Positions 10,801 to 17,864 of a stretch of DNA of 47,652 bases are shown here, piece after piece. The first letter of the stretch is position 1. Every line of letters begins with the position of its first letter. The translations under genes were made by a program, and so were the position numbers. The notes below the pieces were generated by a model. That model had not been told where the DNA came from. It did no database searches and worked only from the letters and a program-made list of their open reading frames with translations. The DNA is taken from positions 52,432 through 100,083 of the forward strand of contig DLGN01000398.1 in the NCBI GenBank assembly GCA_002482715.1. Direction: 5' to 3'. The DNA comes from Oxalobacteraceae bacterium UBA7693 (GTDB lineage: Bacteria > Pseudomonadota > Gammaproteobacteria > Burkholderiales > Burkholderiaceae_D).

Positions 10801-11316
10801 CAGAGAAAAGAAAATCAGGACAACGCAGAAAATGCAGCATCTAACAAATACGACAGTCACTTGCACAATGCAGGATTGGTGATCGTTGCCCCCTATTTGC
10901 AAAGATTATTTGCACTTCTAGAGCTCACTAAGGATGGGGCATTTATCGACAAGCACGCGGCAGAACGTGCCGTACATCTGACGCAATACATTGTCACTGG
11001 AGAAGAAAATACTCCAGAATTTTCACTGACGCTGAACAAACTTTTATGTGGCATCCCAGCAGTGGTTCCGATTGCGTCAGGCATACAAATGACAGAGCAC
11101 GAGAAAGACGTGATACAGCAAATGCTGACAGGAATCATCGCGCACTGGAGCGCGATCGGTAAGACCTCAATACAAGGTCTACGTGAAACCTTTTTAGCCC
11201 GTGAAGGCTACCTGAAATTTGCAGACGATTGTTGGCACCTAAAAATTCCGCAAGCCACTTTCGATATGTTGCTAGATCGTCTGCCATGGAGTTTTGCGAT
11301 GATTAAGTTTCCATAG
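4834..11316 (+). CDS. Contractile injection system tape-measure protein, very large (CIS_TMP)
   Basis: ATG 4834 is chosen because the N-terminal family motif begins there (SANRIHDLVFDLSF, later IRRLESIELDLG); the open frame extends 47 codons farther up but only inside the preceding gene. The product is ~2160 aa. The last ~150 residues match the CIS tape-measure C-terminal domain: HNAGLVIVAPYLQRLFALLE, then ERAVHLTQYIVTGEE, then LNKLLCGIP, then TSIQGLRETFLAREGYL, ending FDMLLDRLPWSFAMIKFP. The middle is almost entirely Gln/Ala/Leu-rich helix, broken by Ser/Pro/Asp-rich low-complexity linkers near residues 430-455 and 1337-1399. Tape measures set sheath length and fill the tube lumen. It is larger than the family members I know. 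A TAG stop is followed by a 57-bp gap before the ATPase gene. Confidence 0.88.
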   Translation: MRSANRIHDLVFDLSFTDIQADASAWADWIKAILLPVIDEVIEQQCRELNIQVHQIRRLESIELDLGTVLQAESERELSRRLHEQLSNSLRLQLAKVAGQNQQQEQAENAHTEFLHFLKTGQLKWERLSEAKYAHKRLLQEIVKSKTAPLPLQDITRDSRQLGRLLKQFDASDLFQITRMALKAWSREEQDLMLDWLGLEFLNLQTKHSEQAAIEKLWRFILPSIQNRINAFSEIAQAWMESQGASITTLKPEYQQLIETHTAISAQTRHALMQVIEQLSAKLNSTQTLPSISPTFDIAAPASLTTDHVFARSRNDEIQDEEVRKLSQQFREEIAEARNPMHSNVDAESAAASKTNFEFSASHQSAFEQADYVALASEWSALMLFCEPEIRQLQASCWQVWLEKFPVQMKLDLITLLHPDTAWYVHRYLSSADPSSDPTSSPSSAPSSSSNSDSASAIHLFSLDKATLDVVIVTALSSRTGTLNAAGIQEIIHLLHKAQSTRTAEGLVTAHHNKQINQSNQDYELVDTDALLTQALRSEDDVLLSNAIHLAIDEQFSQFNQLRAQYWRHWWQHLTSTSQEHILSRLHPQLATSIPAMKRLLQKQLSASAKSAQSDLLTTSGAAMVEVEKPLFAYLWSFAPGQLSVSNFQQFFVKFGSQNQLHHIDKKSDAALHATQDSGIIEQLEHLVNCGEAQQVDALWRQLSTQHTTQVRALFPKLKRAQQMLIFAKLGQEQALALAQILQAPLAKLLAEYFHNTAAVRIALVAYATAFATVSATTNAATTITETDIQIQEHLRQLLQDIILTNTQISPAKFWRMINLAHTLPQQAQADLVPAARASTANTIIEKLPYFKALQQFVSIPHSNVAAAEITTAAAVAPTASTAFSARTETQNQQRPHSHLGTRSHPEARPHPLLASFRAWQDGRLRLADLGLQQHELYQYLHWWILHQDQQAASDFSFMLESLRTASQASAAPEDLLICALEALRHGESIDVEVLQKQALQLQLERSLAESFTPSEAELRKSLADFYSTDQDNVTAVNAAISTSPDKQADRMHSEIEEQEFVTAFYAALNNTQAMQDFRRQVMPSTIWQEHLSSRIPTPQLHTFLIHYLNSIHYASQTEKASFLDKLERYAFQVQGLNEYFADVIYSLFSRENQELEALVQICIERANVAKRNQQSTPTSIIKPVVETRLASNLPPDLARKLSAAALHRWIHQRLQRWIQDQIKLGIDNSLTLNTVPADAISRTQHEHLHSQFLAQLENPQVEQMATLLIALQTNLPKDKLQELKHICANQFELQASDWITLASWAQNDKHFTQTIQQWQRALANIDWAAQTELRNTSATSSPSSAKVFFSDSGIDAGSEDASDLGLDLSKNFVTDVDAASKTPSEAGLRAGKSSKSTAELHNERHKAATPSLSTYRQQILPAQLAEAMLQANLGGLSSIWPQLVTHHQDILVQAQQRYLARRELRQLCIAKNSIPVLHDLLASLAPELSQLLSEIWQQWERLDTTLKQQNTLAEFQRHSFRIAYNAVFEQSLQQKNSLTQLTALVQGIYSVHDENTLNDIFSNLCYQLDPRQAPNWHRILTKLLALNQFTAYAKQAIENPASIQQSSVETTSLLMPAQVRSRLFSMLITDSEITASLVSIQDLPQLKHSNRDHPDASSQTLDWSLLTAMEKKALLQTGLQQLTKKQQSEFWDALGNQSHLSALALNASVKLDTGLATELTTKITTKPTTENINKVQQPHLESATDIALAEAIKLFEVITSSGTDFVRGDIDLVASTHQEQTLSLAEQETLCTIMLRSHASFSTAERAFFQHSLHQLLSASNYAFTTIPHVLQEARGIARLCELATTIQLEALFKRLHTTIHAQLPGLLYRLEKALLINLRSSPSSPSKHNLIGLHHACWHAIYTASASIKPPIHVLQFTTALLEQLLGQALDQLKPRLEHNKRAENVRQCLDKLAHFDQQLSLQLTHKNSPEAMPTVNQQEQVNKKIPQRKENQDNAENAASNKYDSHLHNAGLVIVAPYLQRLFALLELTKDGAFIDKHAAERAVHLTQYIVTGEENTPEFSLTLNKLLCGIPAVVPIASGIQMTEHEKDVIQQMLTGIIAHWSAIGKTSIQGLRETFLAREGYLKFADDCWHLKIPQATFDMLLDRLPWSFAMIKFP

Positions 11317-11373
11317 ATGCCAGATCCCTTGCATGTAAATTGGCGCTAACCGACTACAGAAAAAGACAAAATA

Positions 11374-12711
11374 ATGCTCAACACAGAATGTTTAGAACAA
11401 GAAATCGCGTGGTTTAGTCGGGTCTGCGACGCGCGTTTTGACGCCTATTTCAAAGACAATCAGAACAATAAAAATCTGCAAGAAATTGTCCCTGCACCAG
11501 ACCTTACTAATGTCAATACCGCCTATGCGAAAATTATTCGAGAGTTCAATTTTGCTTATATGGAACGCGTGGTATTGGTATTGGCCTTAGTGCCGCATTT
11601 GCGGCCACAAACACTCGACTTTTTCTCTTTACAAAATGCAGCATTAGCGCGCCCGTTTAGTGAAATTGGCGGCTGGCGTGGCAAAGCGCACTTAGGTTTC
11701 TTACCAACTTGTGAAACGGCCGCTTTTATTTTGGCAGGAAGTGATTTGGAAAAGCGCCTACAGGTTGCAATGCTATTTAAAGATGAGCATCCATTGATCA
11801 AGCAAGGAATTTTGCGTTTGGAATCGCAGGCAAGCGACGAACCTTCATTTAGTGCAAAACTACAAGTCAGTCATGACTACCTGCAACGACTAGTGGAGGG
11901 CGAAAGCCACAAACCAGATTTTAGCGCGAATTTTCCGGCAAAATTAATGCAAACCCAACTGACCTGGCAAGACTTGGTCTTGAATCAGGAAGTGATGGAG
12001 GAAGTGGATCATATCGTTGCCTGGCTTGCGCATTCCAAGCGAATTCTGAATGACTGGGGATTACAAAAATCTTTAAAGCCCGGCTATCGCACTTTATTCT
12101 ACGGCCCACCCGGCACTGGTAAAACACTAACCGCCAGTTTGATAGGGAAAGCCGTCGAAGCCGATGTGTATCGTATCGACTTATCGATGGTGGTATCGAA
12201 ATACATAGGTGAAACCGAAAAAAATCTGGCCAATGTTTTCGATCAGGCGCAAAACAAAAATTGGATATTGTTTTTCGATGAAGCAGATTCTCTGTTTGGC
12301 AAACGGACTCAAACCAGCAATTCCAATGATCGTCATGCGAATCAGGAAATTTCCTATCTCTTACAACGCGTTGAAGATTTTCCCGGTGTCGTCATCTTGG
12401 CAACCAATTTGAAAGCAAATATTGATGCCGCGTTCTCGCGTCGTTTTCAAAGTGAAGTGTACTTTGCGATGCCAGATGCGATGCAACGTGAACGTCTGTG
12501 GAATAACTTATTCACGAATAAAGAACGACTAAACACCGATGTGAACTTCCGTCAGCTAGCAGAACGTTATGAATTGGCTGGCGGTGCTTTACTCAATGTT
12601 GCTCGCTATGCGGCGATTCGAGCAGTTAAAAACAGTCATCAAACAATTACGCAAGACGATCTGCTGCGTGGCATCAGCAGAGAATTAATGAAGGATGGGA
12701 AAACATTGTGA
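11374..12711 (+). CDS. AAA+ ATPase of contractile injection system (Afp15-like)
   Basis: The 445-aa protein has an N-terminal helical region (~1-190) with the family phrase FSEIGGWRGKAHLGFLPTCE, and a C-terminal AAA+ module. Visible motifs are Walker A (GPPGTGKT, residues 244-251), Walker B (ILFFDEAD, acids at 302-303), VSKYIGETEKNL (pore loop and second region of homology start), a sensor 1-like LATNLK, the arginine-finger segment SRRFQ, and sensor 2 around GGALLNVARYA. This ATPase type is conserved in nearly every CIS locus, usually beside the tape-measure gene as here, and is thought to act in particle assembly or cargo loading. Its TGA overlaps the next gene's GTG by four bases. Confidence 0.88.
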   Translation: MLNTECLEQEIAWFSRVCDARFDAYFKDNQNNKNLQEIVPAPDLTNVNTAYAKIIREFNFAYMERVVLVLALVPHLRPQTLDFFSLQNAALARPFSEIGGWRGKAHLGFLPTCETAAFILAGSDLEKRLQVAMLFKDEHPLIKQGILRLESQASDEPSFSAKLQVSHDYLQRLVEGESHKPDFSANFPAKLMQTQLTWQDLVLNQEVMEEVDHIVAWLAHSKRILNDWGLQKSLKPGYRTLFYGPPGTGKTLTASLIGKAVEADVYRIDLSMVVSKYIGETEKNLANVFDQAQNKNWILFFDEADSLFGKRTQTSNSNDRHANQEISYLLQRVEDFPGVVILATNLKANIDAAFSRRFQSEVYFAMPDAMQRERLWNNLFTNKERLNTDVNFRQLAERYELAGGALLNVARYAAIRAVKNSHQTITQDDLLRGISRELMKDGKTL

Positions 12712-15700
12712 AACACTTACACAACGCTCCACTATTTAGTAGCCTATGGCACTTTTTCCAAATTCGCGATTCTCATCGCCTCTTCCAACGGCGCTGTATG
12801 CGTGGCCTGTTGCTCAGCTTGCTTTGTTGTAGTCAAATCAGCCTGGCACAGATTGAAATTACCAGCGTCTCAACGCAGGCGAGTAATGATGCAAGCAAGA
12901 CGAGTCCGAATAATGCATCCTTGAATAAGACGCCCACTTCGGGGAGCAAAACCGTCAATATTGTTGGCTATAACAAAAATATCCGACAAGAACATTTTAA
13001 AGGTCTAAGTAAACCAGTTGTCTTGCAAATGCAAAAGCAATTAGAAGCAATCTATCAAGATCTGCCTGATTGGAAACATGACTATGCGCTCAGAGGAAAA
13101 CCTTTAGATGATGGTATCGTCGGACCGATTACCCTATCCTGGCTTCAACGTTTCGGCTTCAGCTTCAAAGTAAGTGCGACCGGCGATTATGCTGACAGCC
13201 TGGCGAAGAACGTTGATAGAATCGCCCGCTTTGGTGAAAAGAATCGCGCTGAACTCGGGATTTTGCTTAGTCCCGAGTTCGAGGCTTGGGATTTTATGCA
13301 GGCTGAGAAAATCAAGAACCAAGATTTCCACATACGTCGTCAAGGTTCGGACAAAGATTTGATCGATCTGGTCAATCGTTTCCGCGGTATGCGTAAAGCT
13401 GCGCCGAAAGCGATTCCAAGTTATGTCGATACCAGTGCGTATTTTACCTACAACCTAAACCAAGCGGATTTGGATGTGCTCGGCGGCAAAGATCAAATCG
13501 TACAAATCCTCACGACACTCAAAGACAAGGAATTCAATTCATCTGAAGCACTGCGCGCAGCCACAGCACAGGCGATGGGCGGAAGAGATTATTTGCTCAA
13601 TCAAATCTGGCCTTTGATTGAGAGAAGTGCGGCAGACTTTGACGGTTTTTTGATCAATGAAGACGCACTGAAAAAGTTAAAAGACATCAGTGATTTTCCT
13701 ATCGCGGTAATTGATGAATTACGCGTGCAGGGCACAGTCTATTTTAAAACGAAAGATCTATTTGATAGCTTTCTTGAAGAAAAATTGAATACCGATGCAC
13801 TGTTTTTAACAGAAGACGAAAAACAAGCGCTCACCGAAGCAACACGTGTCTTCGATAACGTACATTTAACCGAGCTATCATTGGCAACAATTAAAAATGA
13901 GTTAAAGGGAAACATACAAAATACCGGTGTACCTGCAATGATCGTCAAGCTACTGGAACAGATCAAAGATGTTGATTATGCCGAAGTGAGTATCTTCCGC
14001 AGTGCCGCTGTGTCAAAAATTGTGATGGGTATCGGCGCATGCAGATTGAATTCTCCAACCAACAATAGCTTTGTTGGTAGCCTGCGTATGAGTGACGATG
14101 ATTTCGCTTTACTACAAAAAGAATTAGAAGGATTAAAAGCACAAGCGACCGATGGCCGCACCCGACTGACGCAAAGTCTGGATAGTATTTTTACAGAACT
14201 AAGCAAACTACGTTTGCAAGTAGGCCTTTGTGATCCCGCGACCGTGAGTCTGGCGCAAAATTTGATTCAACAACTCTATCATTCCTATTTAGCGATTGCG
14301 ATTGAGAATGTTGCGAAGAAACGCATCCCCGACAAAATCTCAAACATCAATTTGAAAGGTGGCGACTGTGGTTGTGCCTTGGATGAATTTAATGGCATTG
14401 TGTATGGTTTCTATCCTTATTGGAAAAATCAACAGAAGACACAAACTGTCAACTTTAGCGTTCTCAACCGCGTCGCCTACTATGGTTTAACGGTAGACAA
14501 TGTAGGCGAGCTTCGACTGGGTGCACAGACATTTGATATCAACAATGGCAGTGCGAGAGACAATGAGTTTATTCGTGTAGCACGTCAATATAATTCGAAA
14601 GTGGATTGGTTAATTCAGAAAAATGATTGGAGCGGAGACTGGCGCAAGTTTTCTCGCGAGAATAAGCAAGCGGTGTTAAAAAAACTCATTCAAAACATTA
14701 CCGGCCTATTACGCGCCCCACTCGTTGATCTCGCATCGAGCGTCAAACCTTACGCCAGTTTTGGTATTGCATCTAGACCAACTCGTGGAGATGGCGTCAC
14801 GATTTACTTTCCAAACTATCCATTAGACGCAGATTCTGCACTGCTGTTTAATGAGTTTTATATGTCTCTACGCAAAGCATTAGAAGACGACAATGTGCTG
14901 GTGAATATTTTGGTATCACAAGATGTGTTCACCCATCATTTACAAAACAAAACTGGCGCGTTCAGCGTCGGCAACTTGGTTAAATTACGTAAAAAAAGTG
15001 AACGGCAAGGCTCCAATAACAAACTAGACAAATCAGCCATACGCGAATTAATACTGGTGTTGCTCAATGAACCAAGTACCGATTCCAAAAAACAGCTACG
15101 CAGCGATATCGAAAATGAGTCTAGTCTGCATGGAGCTGATCGTAGTGACTTCCTACGCCACTTGCTACCTGTACTGCACTTCGATAACCATAACTGGCAA
15201 CAGTTAGAAGACGACATTTTGTATTCGGGCGATAATTTCGGCGGTGTCGGCTTGTGGTCTCCTAACTTCGAGAATCTGGCGAAACCAGTCATCGATCTGG
15301 AGCAATCCTGCCTTCAGAGCCAACAAATCGCGGTTTGCCTACTGAAGAATTATCGCGAACAAGAAATAGCCGTGGATAATTCATCAGAAATTGAAAAATT
15401 CGTTTGCGTGAATCGTTGGTATTTACAGTTAGTGTTGACTTTCTTCGTGCTACTGGCAATTAGCCTGGCGTATCTTTTCAAACGCTACTGTGAGATACAA
15501 AATTTAATTAAGAAATATTTCTTATGGGTTTTATGCCTGATCATCATTCCTCCATTGGCGATCTTCACGCTCTTATTACTATTTGATCCCTATCTTGCTA
15601 GTCTGTCAGAAGGCAATTTGCCATTTATTATTTCGATAGGAATCATCGTTGCGGGTTTACTTGGCGGTTACCTTTACCTGAGATCCAGACGCGAAGTGCC

Positions 15701-16127
15701 GCTACGACAACGCGCTCTGCCACAACGGCAGGGTTTAGGATTTCCGCTTATCTCGTGGAGTAAAGAAATTGATGAAGCGGGCTTCCGTATGGTCATACGC
15801 AATCGCGGCACAGGATTTGCCATCATCAAGAAGATTGAAATCTATCTGGACGGTCAAGCAGTTGCTGATGCGAAAACCGCTTTAGAAGCGGTGTTTGGTC
15901 CAGATAAGAATTTATTGTGGCGAGCAGCGCCCTTAATCGGTCAAAAGATTATGCCAGGCGAATCGCTCATGGCAATCTCCATTAGTGACGAAAACTCGGC
16001 GATATCGTTTAACAAAAAGCTCGCAGAACATGAATTGAAAGTGCTGATCACCTACTATTCGGCGAATCATGAATACTGGGTCAGTGATGGTAAAGAAGTT
16101 TCTAGTATTTCTGGTGGTTCCAGTTAA
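12708..16127 (+). CDS. Exported membrane-anchored protein with PG-binding-like and GH18-like domains, CIS-associated
   Basis: This 1139-aa protein starts at GTG 12708, coupled to the ATPase stop, with a GGGA seven bases upstream. An inner ATG (12798) would give a more classical signal peptide but has no ribosome site. The signal peptide core is LLLSLLCCSQISLAQ (residues ~34-48). Residues ~97-150 resemble a peptidoglycan-binding domain (DDGIVGPITLSWLQRFG). Residues ~550-865 resemble the GH18 fold (GIVYGFYPYWKN, LNRVAYYGLTVD, ending GGVGLWSPNF). The GH18 acid motif DxxDxDxE is not visible; the expected segment reads GDGVTIYFPNYPLDAD. Three membrane helices lie near residues 903-923, 936-958 and 970-991, followed by a ~145-residue beta-rich tail. 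Topology would be periplasm, three crossings, cytosol. I infer a wall and membrane anchor for the CIS. Confidence 0.72.
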   Translation: MKHLHNAPLFSSLWHFFQIRDSHRLFQRRCMRGLLLSLLCCSQISLAQIEITSVSTQASNDASKTSPNNASLNKTPTSGSKTVNIVGYNKNIRQEHFKGLSKPVVLQMQKQLEAIYQDLPDWKHDYALRGKPLDDGIVGPITLSWLQRFGFSFKVSATGDYADSLAKNVDRIARFGEKNRAELGILLSPEFEAWDFMQAEKIKNQDFHIRRQGSDKDLIDLVNRFRGMRKAAPKAIPSYVDTSAYFTYNLNQADLDVLGGKDQIVQILTTLKDKEFNSSEALRAATAQAMGGRDYLLNQIWPLIERSAADFDGFLINEDALKKLKDISDFPIAVIDELRVQGTVYFKTKDLFDSFLEEKLNTDALFLTEDEKQALTEATRVFDNVHLTELSLATIKNELKGNIQNTGVPAMIVKLLEQIKDVDYAEVSIFRSAAVSKIVMGIGACRLNSPTNNSFVGSLRMSDDDFALLQKELEGLKAQATDGRTRLTQSLDSIFTELSKLRLQVGLCDPATVSLAQNLIQQLYHSYLAIAIENVAKKRIPDKISNINLKGGDCGCALDEFNGIVYGFYPYWKNQQKTQTVNFSVLNRVAYYGLTVDNVGELRLGAQTFDINNGSARDNEFIRVARQYNSKVDWLIQKNDWSGDWRKFSRENKQAVLKKLIQNITGLLRAPLVDLASSVKPYASFGIASRPTRGDGVTIYFPNYPLDADSALLFNEFYMSLRKALEDDNVLVNILVSQDVFTHHLQNKTGAFSVGNLVKLRKKSERQGSNNKLDKSAIRELILVLLNEPSTDSKKQLRSDIENESSLHGADRSDFLRHLLPVLHFDNHNWQQLEDDILYSGDNFGGVGLWSPNFENLAKPVIDLEQSCLQSQQIAVCLLKNYREQEIAVDNSSEIEKFVCVNRWYLQLVLTFFVLLAISLAYLFKRYCEIQNLIKKYFLWVLCLIIIPPLAIFTLLLLFDPYLASLSEGNLPFIISIGIIVAGLLGGYLYLRSRREVPLRQRALPQRQGLGFPLISWSKEIDEAGFRMVIRNRGTGFAIIKKIEIYLDGQAVADAKTALEAVFGPDKNLLWRAAPLIGQKIMPGESLMAISISDENSAISFNKKLAEHELKVLITYYSANHEYWVSDGKEVSSISGGSS

Positions 16128-16146
16128 GTCAGATAGCTTAAGGTAG

Positions 16147-16179
16147 TGCCAGCGATTGGATCGTATCCAATCGCTGGCA
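16147..16179. terminator. Stem-loop between convergent CIS operon and pirin gene
   Basis: TGCCAGCGATTGGAT (16147-16161) pairs perfectly with 16165-16179 around a 3-base loop. It sits between two converging stop codons (16127 plus strand, 16181 minus strand). There is no strong T-run on either side, so it may act as a bidirectional terminator or an mRNA 3'-end barrier. Confidence 0.7.
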
Positions 16180-16180
16180 T

Positions 16181-17062
16181 TTATAGTTCAGATGCAACCA
16201 ACTTCCCCTGACGAAAATCATCAATCGCTTTAAAGATTTCTTCTTGCGAGTTCATCACAAACGGCCCATATTGCGCGATGGTTTCGCCCAATGGTTTTCC
16301 TGCGATTAAGATGAATCTTGCGGCCTCGTCGGCTTGTATCTTTACGCCATCGGCACTTGGCCATTTCTTTAAAATCGCCATTCTTTGCAAAGGTACTTGC
16401 TGCTCACCGATTTTTACGCTGCCACGATACACGTAAATAAAAGCATTAAAGTCAGCAGGAATATGTTGACTAAAGCTCGCACCTCCTGAAATGTTGACAT
16501 CGAGATAAATAGGCTCAGTGGTGGCTCTTTGCATTGCGCCTTGCACACCATGACTTTGGCCGGCAATAACACGTACAGTGACCGCATCGGGCGTCGTAAA
16601 TTCGGGAATGTCCGCGCTCTTAAAATCGCGATACCAAGCTGGCGTCATTTTGTCTTTACTTGCCAAGTTAAGCCATAACTGAAAACCTTCCATGCGACCA
16701 TTTTCTTGCTCGGGCAATTCTGAATGGATCACACCGCGCCCAGCGGTCATCCACTGAACGCCACCATTTTCTAGCAAGCCTTCATTACCAGCGCTATCAC
16801 GATGGCGCATGCGACCTTCTAGCATATAAGTGATGGTCTCAAATCCGCGATGTGGATGGTCGGGGAAACCAGCGATGTACTCGTCAGGATTGTCGCTTCC
16901 AAACGCGTCTAACATGAGAAAAGGATCTAGCCGATACTGATATGGCTGGGTCAATACGCGTGTCAGTTTGACACCGGCACCATCAGAAGTTGCCTGGCCG
17001 ACCACCAATTGCTCGACTGCGCGTGACAAGCTGACGTTTTCTGGTTTGAGCTCGGTGTTCAT
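16181..17062 (-). CDS. Pirin family protein
   Basis: The 293-aa bicupin has the full N-terminal pirin signature: DPFLMLDAFGSDNP, then GFPDHPHRGFETITYMLEGR, then HRDSAGNEG and WMTAGRGVIHSE. The metal-binding residues of the first cupin (HPHRG histidines, the downstream His in GVIHSE, and the following Glu) are intact. Some bacterial pirins such as E. coli YhhW oxidise quercetin; others bind enzymes or regulators, so the substrate cannot be read. It lies 51 bp downstream of the azoreductase gene on the same strand and may be co-transcribed with it, a pairing that fits quinone or flavonoid stress. Length is normal for the family. Confidence 0.9.
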   Translation of the reverse strand: MNTELKPENVSLSRAVEQLVVGQATSDGAGVKLTRVLTQPYQYRLDPFLMLDAFGSDNPDEYIAGFPDHPHRGFETITYMLEGRMRHRDSAGNEGLLENGGVQWMTAGRGVIHSELPEQENGRMEGFQLWLNLASKDKMTPAWYRDFKSADIPEFTTPDAVTVRVIAGQSHGVQGAMQRATTEPIYLDVNISGGASFSQHIPADFNAFIYVYRGSVKIGEQQVPLQRMAILKKWPSADGVKIQADEAARFILIAGKPLGETIAQYGPFVMNSQEEIFKAIDDFRQGKLVASEL

Positions 17063-17113
17063 CTGCTATTTCCTTTTCTGATTTATTACGACGCTGACTA
17101 CAATTCGCTTAGT

Positions 17114-17713
17114 TTATGCCAATGCAGCTTCGATTTGTGCTTGGGCATCGCTGATTGCGCGTTGTTCACCCTCTGGCCCCATCGCCAAGCCTTCTGCATA
17201 AATGAATTCAACATCAGTCATGCCTAGGAAGGCAAAGAAGTTTTTCAGATACGGCATTTGGGTATCATTTGGCGTATTGCGATACAAACCACCACGCGTC
17301 AAGACGACATAGACTTTCTTGTTTTTCAATAAACCTTCTGGACCATTTGCGGTGTAACGGAAAGTCACTTGTGCACGGGAAATCGCATCTATCCAATTTT
17401 TCAATTGGGATGAAATACCAAAGTTATACATAGGTGCACCAATCACCAAAATATCCGCTGCTTGTGCTTCCGCGATTAAAGCGTCATCCAAAGCAACACG
17501 GGCTGCTTGCTCCGGTGTGCGCTGATCAGCAGGTGTGAACAAAGCTTGCAGTGCAGCTTCATCCAAACTTGGTTGTGGCGTAACAGCGAGATCACGCAAT
17601 ACAAAGTCTGCACCTGCATGCTGATCACGTAAGCGTGCGCTTACTTGATTCGCCAAACTAGTGGAATGAGAACCTGCTACACGGGCGCTGGAATTGATTT
17701 GCAAAATGTTCAT
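17114..17713 (-). CDS. azoR: FMN-dependent NADH-azoreductase / quinone reductase
   Basis: The ATG at 17713 is preceded by AAGGAG; the frame extends 14 codons farther but without ribosome-site support. The 199-aa product shows the flavodoxin-like AzoR fold: NILQINSSARVAGSHSTSLA at the phosphate-binding loop, then ADILVIGAPMYNFGISSQLK for FMN binding, NWIDAISRAQVTFRYTANGP, and a C-terminal FFAFLGMTDVEFIYAEGL. AzoR enzymes reduce quinones and azo dyes by two electrons in the cytosol. The gene is divergent from a LysR regulator with 151 bp between starts, the usual layout for an inducible azoR. Confidence 0.93.
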   Translation of the reverse strand: MNILQINSSARVAGSHSTSLANQVSARLRDQHAGADFVLRDLAVTPQPSLDEAALQALFTPADQRTPEQAARVALDDALIAEAQAADILVIGAPMYNFGISSQLKNWIDAISRAQVTFRYTANGPEGLLKNKKVYVVLTRGGLYRNTPNDTQMPYLKNFFAFLGMTDVEFIYAEGLAMGPEGEQRAISDAQAQIEAALA

Positions 17714-17820
17714 GGTATTGCTCCTTAAGATGGTAACACTGGGGTTGAACTGCACACTTGAGTGAATGTGCTGTCACTTTATATGTTCCATATTCAATAC
17801 AGAAGAGCTTAAAATGGATA

Positions 17821-17846
17821 TGATTGTTCCACCTATAGAACAATCA
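17821..17846. promoter_or_regulatory. Inverted repeat upstream of lysR, possible operator
   Basis: TGATTGTTC (17821-17829) and GAACAATCA (17838-17846) are a perfect 9-bp inverted repeat with an 8-bp spacer, located in the azoR-lysR intergenic region 18 bp before the lysR start. A shorter palindrome, ATATG-TTC-CATAT, lies at 17781-17793. Either could be a binding site for the LysR protein; the larger one is placed for autorepression. Confidence 0.45.
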
Positions 17847-17864
17847 CACATTTCAGGAGAAACC

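Noticed and set aside
1..16127. Complete prophage
   Set aside because: Only tail-type genes appear, with a CIS-type tape measure and AAA+ ATPase that tailed phages lack; no head, lysis or integration genes are seen in the window.
12708..16127. Active chitinase or muramidase effector of the CIS
   Set aside because: The GH18 acid motif is not found and the protein is membrane-anchored, which does not suit a delivered toxin.
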